64,000 nucleotides of DNA from Entamoeba histolytica HM-1:IMSS (taxonomy: Eukaryota > Evosea > Mastigamoebida > Endamoebidae): the NCBI RefSeq assembly GCF_000208925.1, contig NW_001914865.1:117223-181222 (forward strand), written 5' to 3'. Positions 31,403-41,984 of this stretch are shown in pieces. How positions within the stretch are numbered: the first letter of the stretch is position 1; every line of letters starts with the position of its first letter. A program made the position numbers and the translations under genes. The notes under the pieces were generated by a model. The model worked only from the letters and a program-made list of their open reading frames with translations, did no database searches and was not told the origin of the DNA.

Positions 31403-31804
31403 TTTTATCTCAATACTTATTAATCATTTTTAATTTAAAAAAACTTTTTGAAAATTATATAATATTTAAGTTAAATTAAATTATCCAAATTTTCCATTCA
31501 TTAGAGTCTTTAAAACAATTTCTTAAATATCTTTTAAAAAGATATGAATAGTTCTTATTATTAATTAGAAAAATATCTTTCATTCATTTGAATTTTTATT
31601 TTTTTTTTTTAAGTTAATTGAAAATAGTTTTAATGAAATGTATTTTTATTGCATTATGTTTCGTTACTTATTATCTTTCAATTTTTATTTTTCTGTTAGT
31701 TTTTTCATAATAACAGTAAATATGAAATATTAAAATTTGGTTATTTTAACTAAAAAAATTTTAAAAAGAACTATAAAAAAATTTTAACATATCAATTACA
31801 AATA

Positions 31805-32458
31805 ATGGCTAAATTAAATTCATTAATTTATTCATGCTTACCAACTGGAATCATTCAAGCTAATTGTTGTATTCTTGGAAATCCTGAAACAGGAAATTAT
31901 ATTGTAACAGATGTTGGAGGAGATGCTGATCGTGTTATTTCAAGAGCAAAGTCAATTGGATTAAAGAAGTGTGTTGGTGTTTATTTCACTCATGGACATT
32001 TTGATCATGTGTCAGGAGCAAAAAAAATTAAAGAATTAACTGGTGCACCATTATGTTTACACGAAAAAGACATTGAATTATATAAGAATTTACCAATGCA
32101 ATGTGATTACTTTGGCGTTCCTGAAGTGAATAATTTACCACCAATTGATGTAATACTTAAAGGTGGAGATGAAATTAATCTTGATGGACATAAAGGTGTT
32201 GTATTACATACACCAGGACATTCTCCTGGTTCTTGTTCATTTTATTTTAAAGATGAAGAGATAGTAATTAATGGAGATACTCTTTTTGCTGGATCATATG
32301 GAAGAACTGATCTATGGGGAGGTAGTTTTGCTCAATTAAAAGCATCAATTAAAAATGTATTATTTTCACTACCATTAAACACTATTGTTGTTACTGGTCA
32401 TGGGTCAAATACTACAATACGAGAAGCAAAAAAATCTAATATGATCTGTTTTGCTTAA
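31805..32458 (+). CDS. Glyoxalase II-like metallo-beta-lactamase-fold hydrolase
   Basis: A 217-residue single-domain protein. Metal ligands are all present: THGHFDHVSG (H-x-H-x-D-H) at ~61-70, H in TPGHSPGS (~139), D in NGDTLFAG (~158) and H in TGHGSNTTI (~199). Length and order match the short YcbL/glyoxalase II-like group, which hydrolyses thioesters, typically of glutathione or related thiols. Entamoeba lacks glutathione, so the substrate is uncertain. Such short forms are common in bacteria; transfer is possible. A GAACTATAAAAAAA box lies ~35 nt upstream. Confidence 0.85.
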   Translation: MAKLNSLIYSCLPTGIIQANCCILGNPETGNYIVTDVGGDADRVISRAKSIGLKKCVGVYFTHGHFDHVSGAKKIKELTGAPLCLHEKDIELYKNLPMQCDYFGVPEVNNLPPIDVILKGGDEINLDGHKGVVLHTPGHSPGSCSFYFKDEEIVINGDTLFAGSYGRTDLWGGSFAQLKASIKNVLFSLPLNTIVVTGHGSNTTIREAKKSNMICFA

Positions 32459-32544
32459 TTGATAATTACTTTTTTTAATTTACTATTAAATATAAGAAAT
32501 TTATAATAAAAATAATAATATTTTAACTGATTTAAGAAAATCAA

Positions 32545-33079
32545 TTAATAACGTGTTTTAAATTTCATTTTTTGCTTCTTTCCTTTTTCTTGAGAATTTC
32601 CTTGAGCTGCATTTAAATTTGGCATTGCATTAGACATTTGAACAACAAGATAAATGGTATATCCAATGACTAATATATATAAGTACATTGCAAAGAAAGA
32701 GAAAGAACTCAAAAACTGAATGATTGAAGAGAAATAAAGAATGTCATGGATATAATCCATTAATCCTTCTGCTGATAAGTCTGATCCACAATCAATTAAT
32801 TCTCCATTCTCATACAATGGCCTACTTATAGAGAATGTATAAATTAATGGAATACATTGGAATAATGCGTTAATAATAAATACGAAATATGCTGTTCCTG
32901 TTAATGTTCCTTTAAGGAATCGATAAAACACAAAGAAGAACTAAATTATAAGTTATATTTTTATAAAGAATGAAAGTATGTTATTAAATACAAACAATAG
33001 AAAGAAAAACAAAAGCAAATGAGATGAGTAATTTTTGCTTATTTCTAACTACAGTTTTCTTCTGAGACTGATTTGCCAT
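32545..33079 (-). CDS. TMEM208/SND2 family ER membrane protein, two exons
   Basis: Exon 1 (33079-32996, starting MANQSQKKTVVRNKQKLLIS) and exon 2 (32940-32545) join in phase into 159 residues; the 55-nt intron is GTTTGT...TAG. Residues ~78-110 (LYENGELIDCGSDLSAEGLM then DILYFSSIIQFLSSFS) follow the TMEM208 signature 'G-x-L-(M/I)-D-x-G-x-D-L ... D-x-(I/L)-x-(L/F)-(T/S)-x-I-x-Q-x-L-S'. Three to four membrane spans and a basic KGKKQKMKFKTRY tail also fit. SND2/TMEM208 takes part in SRP-independent insertion of proteins into the ER. Confidence 0.8.
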
Positions 33080-33154
33080 TAAATTTTTTAGTTTCTTTTT
33101 TTCTTGTTTTTTTTAATCATTTAATAAAAAAGAACTCATTAAAATTAGTTCAAT
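33080..33154. promoter_or_regulatory. 75-bp divergent promoter between TMEM208 and LSM2
   Basis: The two start codons are only 75 bp apart. The plus strand holds AAAAAGAACTCATTAAAATTAG before LSM2 (GAAC core near 33131), and the minus strand holds GAAACTAAAAAATTTA before TMEM208. Confidence 0.5.
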
Positions 33155-33561
33155 ATGGTTTGATTTTAATACCTCTTTTTTAATATCTCTTTTTGTTATA
33201 CAATTAATGTTTTAGTTATTTTATTCATTCTTTAAAACGCTAATTGGAAAAGAAGTTGTTGTAGAATTAAAAAATGATGTAATAATAACAGGAACATTGA
33301 TTGCTGTAGACCAAATGTTAAATATTAAGTTGAATAATTTAAAATGTGACGCAACATTATTCCCTCAAATAGTTTGGTAAATTCTTATTTTAACTTACCT
33401 TTTTTTGCAAATTAATATTGAAAATATAGCAAACAATGACTGATTGTTTTATTCGAGGAAATACTATACGGTATGTTAGTATGGCAGAAAATAACATTGA
33501 TGTTCAATTGCTTCATGATGCTACTCTCTTAGAATTAAATGAAATTAAAAGTAAACAATAA
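33155..33561 (+). CDS. LSM2: LSM2, U6 snRNA / mRNA-decay Sm-like protein, three exons
   Basis: Exons 33155-33157 (ATG only), 33216-33371 and 33430-33561 give 96 residues, the usual LSM2 length. Introns are 58 nt each (GTTTGA...TAG and GTTTGG...TAG). The protein begins MLFYSFFKTLIGKEVVVELK and has the Sm1 motif GTLIAVDQMLNIKLNN and the Sm2 motif CFIRGNTIRYV, then VQLLHDAT. LSM2 is part of the LSM1-7 (decapping) and LSM2-8 (U6) rings. The first exon consists of the start codon alone. Confidence 0.85.
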
Positions 33562-34222
33562 CTCATTTTTTAATAATAATTATTTATTTTATTTTGCTAT
33601 TAACAGTATGTTATTAGTCATTCTCGAGTATGAATAATAGAGACAACTTCTATTTTAATACTGAATTAGTTGGTTTTATTTATTTTAATTTACTCTGTCA
33701 ATATTTTATTTTTAAACTAGAGTCTTATTATATTGTTTTGCCTTTTTTATCAAAAAATATTCTTGAAATTGGAAGTTGAATATTCTTCTCATTAATATGA
33801 CTTATCTTCAACAATCATTTTTTTTCATAATATATAAATCTAACACTTTATTTATTTTTGTTAAATTTGTGTTGAATTTATATATTTTATTATGTCAAAA
33901 AAGTTTGAAGGTTTATTTCTAATAGAAAAGGAAATTGTTCTTTTCAAATTGTTTAACCTCACAAAAAATAACTTTATCATTTTCAAACAATTTCCAATTC
34001 ACATTTTTTAATTAATTAATAACTTGAATTTAAATCATTTTGCATAGATTATTTTCATCCTAGATGATATAAATTAATGGAATTTCATTTTACTAAATGC
34101 TTTTTAATTTTAATATAAAGGAATCTAAACTAAAAAAAAATAGAATTAACAAAAAAGGAAAAAGTTAATTAAAAATCTTAAAAAAAAAAAAGGAAAAGGA
34201 AAAGAATTAGTTAGTGTTAGAA
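33562..34222. other. Intergenic stretch with one inverted repeat
   Basis: About 660 bp, AT-rich. GGAAATTGTT at 33930-33939 pairs with AACAATTTCC at 33986-33995. It overlaps a 38-codon frame with no recognisable motif. No gene is called. Confidence 0.4.
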
Positions 34223-35294
34223 ATGACTATATCAACTATTCAATCTTATAAAACAAATGTCAATATATTAATAACTGCTATTTGTTTGGTTGTATCATTT
34301 CTTTCTGTTGGATTCTTTGCTGAATATTTGTTTGTTTATGTTGTGTAATTACAATAAATAAATGTAAAAGAAATTAATACATTCATCTATTAGAACAAAA
34401 CACCAATTTGGTAAAGACAAGATTTTATTTACTGCAACTAGTGCATTAGTATTTCTTCAGGCAAGTTTCAGTACTCTTGGAGCATATGTCCTGATTAAAA
34501 TAACAAAACAACACTTTGATATAAAAAACATTCCCCATAAAAGATTTGTTATTCAAAGTCAGGCATATTGTGGTGCAATGTTCTTTTCTAATAAATCATT
34601 GTTATATATTGATTATCCAACTCAAATTATTACCAAATTTTTTAAACCAATTACTGTTATGTTATTTAGTATTTTTTATACTAAAAAATATGAAATAAGA
34701 CAGATTATATTCAGTATTATTACATTTAGTGGAATAGCTATGTTTATGTATGACAAATTTGCTAAATTAGATACTTCAAAATATTCAGATTTTTCATTCT
34801 TATTTGGACTAATACTAATTGTTACATCATTACTTTGTGATGGAATAGCATCAGCAGAAGAAGATATTATTGCTCATGACTATCAAGTACCATTATTCTA
34901 TACAATGATGTATGCTAATTTTTATGCCATTCCATTATTTGCTATTATTTCAATAGTCACAGGAGATTTGCAACAAATGATAAGTATTATATCACAAGAT
35001 ATAGAATTTCTATTAATTATTATTTGCTATGTTTTTTGTTCCGTTTGTGGACAATACTTTATTTACAGGTTAATTACATTAGCTAATTCATTACTTCTTG
35101 TTGCAGTAACTAATACAAGAAAGATTGTAACAATGATTATTTCTGTTATTGTATTTAAACACCCAATCACAAAACTACAGATATTTGCTATTTTTATTGT
35201 TTTTGGCACATTATTCATTGACATTATGACAAGAAAACCACAACAAAAACAACCGCAACAACAAAGTTCAGAAAATACTAAGAAGAATAATTAA
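34223..35294 (+). CDS. Nucleotide-sugar transporter, UDP-galactose/SLC35B type, two exons
   Basis: Exon 1 (34223-34329) and exon 2 (34394-35294) join mid-codon into 335 residues (64-nt intron, GTTTGT...TAG). About ten hydrophobic spans are visible. The signature YCGAMFFSNKSLLYIDYPTQ followed by IITKFFKPITVMLF matches the SLC35B1/HUT1 group ('Y-(V/I)-x-Y-P-T-Q-(V/I)-x-x-K-x-x-K-P-I-x-V-M'). The C-terminus is ...ENTKKNN, a KKxx dilysine ER-retrieval signal. An ER/Golgi antiporter for UDP-sugars is inferred; the exact sugar is not readable. Confidence 0.85.
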
Positions 35295-35449
35295 AACAAG
35301 TCTTTTCATTTTTGTTTTCTTTGACAAATTAAACTAACAAATTCGTTTAACAAGAATAATAACAAAAAAATAAACTTATAAAACAAAAAATATTAAAAAA
35401 TAATAAATAAAAAAAGTTAAAAGAACTTTGAAAAAATGAAAAAAATAAA

Positions 35450-36853
35450 ATGAGTATAACGCCATCTCAACACACACTTGATGCTAGTTTAGAAGCAAAG
35501 ATGAAAATTGTTGCACAAAGAGAACAACAAACACAATATCTTGAAGAAAGAAAAAATAGAAAAGAAATATTAGAGAATTATCTAAAGAATTCAAATTTAA
35601 GTGAAAAAGATAAAAATGAATTGAGAGAGGAATTAAATGAAAAAGAAAGTGAGTATATGAGATTTATGAGAGCAAAATTATCACCTAAAGATTTTGAAAC
35701 TATCAAAGTTATTGGAAGAGGTGGATTTGGAGAAGTTAAACTTGTTGTTAGAAAAGGATCAAATGAAGTATATGCCATGAAATTAATGAAAAAGAAAGAT
35801 ATGATTGAAAGAAAACAAATTGAACACGTTAGGGCTGAAAGAGATATATTGGCACAAACACATTTTACAAATGATTGGGTAGTTAAAATGTATTATTCAT
35901 TTCAAGACGAAGAATATTTATATATTGTAATGGAATATTTAGGAGGAGGAGATATGATGTCATTATTAATTAAAGAAGATATCTTTACAGAGGAAATGGC
36001 AAGATTTTATATTGCAGAGTTATTCCTTGCTATAGACTCAATTCACAAACTGAGTTATATTCATAGAGATATTAAACCAGACAATATATTGATTGGATAT
36101 GATGGTCATATTAAATTAACTGATTTTGGACTTTGTACTGGATTTCATAGAATTGATACTTCTATTACATTAAAAAGTCTTATTGAAAAAGCACAAAAAG
36201 AACAAATAAAAGTAGACCTTGGTGTAACTACTATGAAACAAATGCATGATTATAAACATCGTTCTCGTGATTTAGTATATTCTGTTGTAGGAACACCTGA
36301 CTATACTGCACCAGAAGTATTTGAACGAGTAGGATATGGTAAAGAATGTGATTATTGGAGTATTGGATGTATTTTATTTGAAATGGTATGTGGATTTCCA
36401 CCATTTTTAAGTGATGATGCAGTACAAACGTGTTTAAAGATTGTTAATTATCCAGAATCTTATAAATTTCCATCAAGATTAGATTTAAGTGATGAAGTTA
36501 AAGACCTTATTCATCATCTTATTTGTCCTGTCAATAAAAGATATAGTTCTATTGAAGAAATTAAAGCACATCCATTCTTTAAAGGATTTGATTTTAGTTG
36601 TGTTGAGAAAAATACACCTCCTTATCTTCCCAAACTAAGCTCTATGTTTGATACAAGTAATTTTGAAGACTTTGAAGAAGAAGAAAGTTTTGACGCTAAA
36701 ATATCACCTCAAGATACAAAGAATCTTGCATTTGTTGGATATACATACAAAGGATTTTTAAATGTATGTAATCCAAATAAAAAGAAAGTTTCACACAGTG
36801 GTGTTACTTTAGAACAAATATTTACCTCACATGAAAATACTAAAACAAATTAA
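35450..36853 (+). CDS. NDR-family AGC protein kinase
   Basis: A 467-residue kinase. An N-terminal helical MOB-binding region (~20-75) precedes the kinase domain (~84-380): GRGGFGEV loop, VYAMKLMKKKDM, HRDIKPDN, DFGLCTGF, a ~60-residue insert before the activation site (VYSVVGTPDYTAPEV), then CDYWSIGCILFEM. The hydrophobic motif FVGYTYKGF (~430) keeps the Thr phosphorylated in NDR/LATS kinases. NDR kinases with MOB partners control cell shape and division. Start supported by AAGAACTTTG 20-30 nt upstream. Confidence 0.9.
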   Translation: MSITPSQHTLDASLEAKMKIVAQREQQTQYLEERKNRKEILENYLKNSNLSEKDKNELREELNEKESEYMRFMRAKLSPKDFETIKVIGRGGFGEVKLVVRKGSNEVYAMKLMKKKDMIERKQIEHVRAERDILAQTHFTNDWVVKMYYSFQDEEYLYIVMEYLGGGDMMSLLIKEDIFTEEMARFYIAELFLAIDSIHKLSYIHRDIKPDNILIGYDGHIKLTDFGLCTGFHRIDTSITLKSLIEKAQKEQIKVDLGVTTMKQMHDYKHRSRDLVYSVVGTPDYTAPEVFERVGYGKECDYWSIGCILFEMVCGFPPFLSDDAVQTCLKIVNYPESYKFPSRLDLSDEVKDLIHHLICPVNKRYSSIEEIKAHPFFKGFDFSCVEKNTPPYLPKLSSMFDTSNFEDFEEEESFDAKISPQDTKNLAFVGYTYKGFLNVCNPNKKKVSHSGVTLEQIFTSHENTKTN

Positions 36854-36944
36854 TTCTTTTCTTTCATTTTTGAATTTTTAAAAATGAAATGATTTTTGAC
36901 TATCAAATCAATTATTAATAATTATAATTAATATTTGTTTGCAA

Positions 36945-37172
36945 TTAATTTATTTTATTTTCAAAATTATAAAATCTTTCCCAAAGTGGTGGTAATCCTT
37001 TGTGAAGAACAATTGGTGAACATCCATCTTTAGCATAACGAATAGAGTTTGAATTTGAAAATGAAAAGATTGCTGGTAATCCTGCAGGAAAACACATAAG
37101 CTGATCACATATTGTGTTTGATGTTTTACAATTAATTATTTCAAAACTTGTTATAATACTATTAATAAAGTG
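36945..37172 (-). pseudogene. Orphan 3' coding remnant
   Basis: An open stretch of 75 codons without a start: ...CDQLMCFPAGLPAIFSFSNS, then RYAKDGCSPIVLHKGLPPLW and a stop at 36945-36947. Its composition is protein-like (Cys, Trp, Pro-rich turns), unlike the AT-rich flank. A TAA lies just upstream at 37173-37175. It looks like the last part of a decayed gene; a lost upstream exon is the alternative. I do not recognise the family. Confidence 0.4.
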
Positions 37173-37175
37173 TTA

Positions 37176-37897
37176 TGACTATTTATTAATAGTATTTGCG
37201 TATATTATCTTGGTGCACAATATAAAATACAATAAAAAATTGTAGAATAGAGTAATTCTTCATTGAAATGGAAAGTTCATTGCTATTTTCTTTTAGAATA
37301 AAATTTTTGGATATGTTTATGTATAAATCCACAAAATAACTTCCTTTTTAATAGTTTATTGAAGTGAAATTATGGTTTTCTGGTTGTTCATTACTTAACA
37401 ACATCTGAGTTTTTCATAAAATTAATTTGTGTGTTGTGTAAGTTATATTTCTAACATAAAAATTGTTGTCATAAGTAAAAATGTTAATAAGTTTTTGTGG
37501 TGCAATACCAAGTTATGTCATAGAAATACCCCCCAGCTCTGATACTTCAATTTCTTGAGTAACAATTAAATGCTTCAGTAAAATAAATATTGAAAAAGGT
37601 GTTATGTTCATTCTTTTCATAACTCAATTTATAACACTTAAAAATCTATGAAGATAAAGAAAAAGAATAAACTCTGTTGGTTTTAAGAATATCTTTCTAC
37701 TACTAGATAGAGACATTATATTGTCTAATGATGTTTTATTAGTGAATGGTTCTTGTTACACAAATAAGAAATAAATCAAAAAGATAAAGAATATAAGAAA
37801 ATATGAATGAATTGATATTCAAACCATAATAAGAAAAGCCTATCAGTCAAAAGGATGAAAAAAAAACTACAAAAACAAGAAGTTCAAAGAAAAGGCA
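37176..37897. other. AT-rich intergenic stretch, no gene seen
   Basis: About 720 bp. A short C-run near 37530 (ACCCCCCAG) stands out, but no gene, splice pair or RNA is recognised. The purine-rich stretch from 37780 leads into the next gene. Confidence 0.4.
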
Positions 37898-38497
37898 ATG
37901 AACAAAGGATTTTTATCTAAGAAGAATTTTCATCCAGCCAAACTATCCAACCAAAAGAAAGTCTGGGAAGCTGAGAGACGTAAAGAAGAAGAGAGACATC
38001 AAATTGAAGTGCTAAAGAAAGAACGTCTTGAAGAGCTTGAACGAGAAGAAGAAGCAAAGAGGAATTGTCTATTAAAAGGAGAGAAGTATGTTGAGAGACT
38101 TAATTGGATGTATGAGGCACCAATAGGATTTGAAGAACAAGCAAAGGAAGAAGTTGTAAGATAAGAAGACAAAGAAGAAAAACAGAATGATAAAGAAGAA
38201 AGTCAAAAGAAAATAAGCAGAGACCCAATAGTTATGGCACAAGAAAGAAGGAAGGAAGAGATACAAAAAATCATGAAAAACCCAATGAAATTAAGAGAAA
38301 TAGAAGAAAAGGAAATTAAACGACTAATTAACCGATGGGATATAGACAAGACACAACGAGAAAATATTCAAAAAAAGATTTGGATAACTAGTGAAAAAGG
38401 TAAAGTTGGAGAAGAAATTATTAGGAAACATGATGAATTATTTAAGTGGTGGAGAGAGATGAAAAGAGAACAACGGATGACAAGAAATAATAATTAA
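37898..38497 (+). pseudogene. CWC25-like spliceosome factor with in-frame TAA
   Basis: The first 88 codons match CWC25 (NFHPAKLSNQKKVWEAE, then ERLNWMYEAPIG, cf. 'K-x-D-W-M-Y-Q-x-P'). A TAA at 38162-38164 stops the frame. The same frame continues for 110 codons and keeps the next CWC25 block (RDPIVMAQERRKEEIQKIMK, then NPMKLREIEEKEI), so no shift has occurred. A splice that removes the stop is not obvious: GTAAGATAAG is at the right place, but no in-phase TAG/CAG at intron length is clear. It may be a nonsense allele, sequencing error or atypical intron. CWC25 acts in the first step of splicing. The 3' end overlaps the convergent neighbour. Confidence 0.65.
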
Positions 38498-39907
38498 TTC
38501 ACTCTATTATACCCATTCTGAGGAATGTTATTACTCAAATTCTGTATTAAACTAGTAAATTCATTTAATACTTTTCCTTCAGCTAATTGTTCAATACAGT
38601 CAAATAACATAACTTCTCCTAATGATTTAATTAATGTTCCAATTAAACCAATCACTTGAGAAGAGCACATTAGTAATAATATTGTAAAATAAGAAACACT
38701 TCCACCATAATATATGAAGGAAAGAAGAAGAACAAGAGTCATGACTAATCCGCACATACTTGATTCAAAGATATTAATTAATTCTTTTAAATGTAATTCA
38801 TCAAAAATACTACTCATTGAACTTTGTTTAATTTTTTCATTTAGTCCACATCTAGAATGAATATAAGTATGTCCATAATATCCGATAAATACAAAAGGTG
38901 AAATAGATGTTTGAGTTGAATTATTTTCTTCAATAAATTTTTTTAATTTCATTCCAATAAATGTTGTACCAATTGGTATCTTTATTAGTAATTTGCATAA
39001 TGAAATTGCCATTGAAATAAAACTAGATTCAATAGCATATGATGCTGATCCTAAACGATATGAAAATGTTTTGATTAATGCTTCTATTGGATGAAGCCCT
39101 TTGTTTTCATGTAATTTATATGAAACAGTCGCTGAGAGGAACATTGTAATTATTGACTCAAAGATATAATAAAACATATTAGAAAATATCATTAATAAGA
39201 CACTTGCAACAAAACCCATTGGTGGTGTAATGCCTGGATATCCTATTAGATTTAATGAAATGATACTATGAAATATTAACATAATAATAATTGTAAAGAT
39301 AACAATCAACATAATTGTAGGAAGGATAATTAATATTGATGAGAAGAAAAAACTGAATGAGGTGTTATAAACAATAGATGTAATTGTCCAATTAAAGTTG
39401 AAATACCCCACTTTTTTATAAATTAAAGGAATAACAATAACAATAGTAAGAATTAATTCTAAAGGATGATGTGATAATCCATTATTCATTCCTAAATAAA
39501 AGAGTAATACAGGAAATATAATTGTTGGTATTATAACAGAAAGAACTAAATTTAAACTATTCAATAAATATCATTTTAGAATAAAATATATTAAACACAA
39601 ACTAAGTAATTATTGTTGGTAAAATACGATAGAACAAAAGAGTTCCAATGAATAATAAAATAATTATAATTACTGAAACTATTAAAATATTGTAATGTAC
39701 ATAACTAAACAATTCTCCTGAAATCCATTGTTTTTGAGAAGTATTAACATACACATTTCTGGGGTCTTTAACAAAACCCATAACAGTAAATAAAGTAATC
39801 CATAACATAAGTAAAATAACTGTTGCTAATCCTTTTCTATCATTTAAACGATCAATTTTAAAATATGCTGATTTATCAAATGCTTCTTCTGGAATAGGAA
39901 TTTCCAT
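38494..39907 (-). CDS. Choline transporter-like (CTL/PNS1, SLC44) membrane protein, two exons
   Basis: Exon 1 (39907-39603) and exon 2 (39556-38494) join mid-codon into 455 residues; the 46-nt intron is GTTTGT...TAG. About ten membrane spans are visible. The block KTFSYRLGSASYAIESSFIS resembles the conserved 'S-x-G-(S/T)-x-x-x-G-S' loop of PNS1/CTL proteins, and FIGYYGHTYIHSRC the following helix. These proteins move choline or related compounds; the substrate here is inferred from the family. An AAAAGAACTTAAAAAA box lies ~30 nt upstream. Its stop overlaps that of the CWC25 gene. Confidence 0.65.
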
Positions 39908-40170
39908 TAACTTTTATTAAATCAAAAATTTTTTTTAAGTTCTTTTCTTCCTAAAAAATTCCTTTTTACTTTTCTTGCTTCATTTTTATTTTTCTTTTCT
40001 CATTCAAAAGAATAATAAGATTGAATATTGCTTTATTAAAACATCATTTAGTCTTATTAACATGGTTTGTGGTACCAAACCTCTTTTGTTTCTCTTATAT
40101 TGTCCTGAAGAGACAATTAAAACCCTTCATATCATTTTTCCTGTATAATCGGGAATTTCTCTAATTATTA

Positions 40171-40180
40171 AGAACTTTAA
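40171..40180 (+). promoter_or_regulatory. AGAACTTTAA (GAAC-type) box before PP2A scaffold gene
   Basis: AGAACTTTAA followed by an A-rich run, ~35-40 nt upstream of the ATG. The same motif precedes many genes in this window. Confidence 0.45.
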
Positions 40181-40213
40181 AATAAAAAAAAATCTTAAAC
40201 GTTAGATTATCTT

Positions 40214-41984
40214 ATGTCGAACGAAGATACTCCGAAAGTGATATTGAGCACATATCCAACAAATTTAATGATAAACCAACCAGCAACAATTCGTTATCAA
40301 ACACTTCGGAAATTAGTAACAGGATTTGAAAAAGTAGGTGCTGTTGCATCAAGTGAAAAATTGACGGAGGCAGTGTTTCGTGTATTAATAAGTAATGAGG
40401 CAGATAAAACTTACAAAGATGCTTTGATTCAAATAGTTCCTAAATTAGTTAAAGTGTTAATGAAAGGACCAGATGCAGATGAAAAAACAAAATCAAGATG
40501 TATCCAATGTTTTATTCAACCATTATCTGACTTTTTAGTTGGAACAGAAAGTTCTGCATTAATAAAATCATCAGCAGCAAGAGCATTAATAGCAGCATAT
40601 TCGTATCTTGATGATGATACATTTAAATATTTTCTTGTTCCTGTTGTTAGAGGGTCATTTACAGAAGAAGATTATCAAGAAACAACTGTTGTTGATGTTG
40701 TATTAGGCATAATGCCAAGATTAGTAGAAAGTGATTATGGATGGATTGCACGTGGTATTGAAATATTTTATGGAAATGAGACATATAGTTATAGAAAGGA
40801 AGCACTTAGAATGATTTGTTATTTGGCAAGTAATAAATTTAACAAAGAGGCAATGCAAAAATACATTATGAAAATTTATTTGAAAATCCCTCATGATAAA
40901 GCATGGATTATTAGAAGAGAATTTGTTAGATCAATGGAATATGTAATTGATAAAATTTTTGATGAAGATGTTGATAGTGTGTACAATCAATATATTGAAC
41001 TTACTCATGATGAACAAAAACAAGTTGTTGCAGGATGTATTGAAATATTACCAACAATTATTAGAAATGAAAGAATTCAATATAAAATGAAAGAATTAAA
41101 TTTCATTGATACTTTTAGAAAACTCACAACTTTTAATGATAATGTTGATGTTTGTCTTATTAAAATAATTCCTTATCTTATCAAATTATATCCTGAAGAA
41201 GAAGAATATTTTCTTAATCTTATGGAAAAGAGTTGTGATTCAATAGAAGAAATTATGAGAAACACAGTTAATATTATCTTTAAACAAGTATTTGATCTTG
41301 CACATAATAAGAATATTTTACTTAATATTTTTGAGAAATTAGCTAATGACCAAAGTGCAGGTATTAAAAGTGAAATGAGAAGATATATTTGTGATGTATT
41401 ATCATTAGATACAGGAAGATTTAGTGATTTATTTAGAAGTCTTGTTGAAGAAAGTAATTTCCGAGTGAAAGTTAGTATTGCTCAACATCTTCCAGTGTTA
41501 AGAACAATGTCATTTTATGATGATGTACTTGTTAAACTAACAATGAGTGGATTTTTTGGTGTTCGAGAAGTTGCTTTAAAAGAAATTGAGAATTGTTTAA
41601 AAGAAAATGAAAGTAAGAGAAGTATATTATTTAATCAATTCTTGACCTATCAAAAAGGTAATTGCCATCAACGACAAGCGTTTGTCTCTTTTTTTCTTTT
41701 ATTTTTAAATTAACAATTTAATGAAATAAATAACATATAGATTGGCTTATGCATTTGTTGCTGTAAGTAAAGGAAATGAAGAATATACAACAAAAGCTAC
41801 TCCAAACTTAATTCTAATGTTAGATGATCCGATTTCTAATGTTAGAATTAGTACTTTAATTGCATTAGGAAAACTTCATTCATCTTCACAAGATGTAAAA
41901 TTTGCACTTTCAACATTATTAAAGAATGAACATGATACTGATGTCCACAATATCGCAGAACAAATATATGCGAGGATTTGTTAA
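40214..41984 (+). CDS. PP2A scaffold subunit A (PR65), two exons
   Basis: Exon 1 (40214-41679) and exon 2 (41741-41984) join mid-codon into 569 residues (61-nt GTTTGT...TAG intron), near the ~590 of PR65. It is a HEAT-repeat solenoid throughout. The C-terminal repeats match PR65: SNFRVKVSIAQHLPVL, FFGVREVALKEIENCL, CHQRQALAYAFVAV and LDDPISNVRISTLIALGKL. PR65 holds the catalytic C and regulatory B subunits of phosphatase 2A. PP4R1 is the main alternative but is longer. Confidence 0.75.

Noticed and set aside
33930..33995. Inverted repeat GGAAATTGTT / AACAATTTCC as a terminator or element end
   Set aside because: 10-bp arms 46 nt apart in AT-rich DNA can occur by chance; no duplication or other element features.
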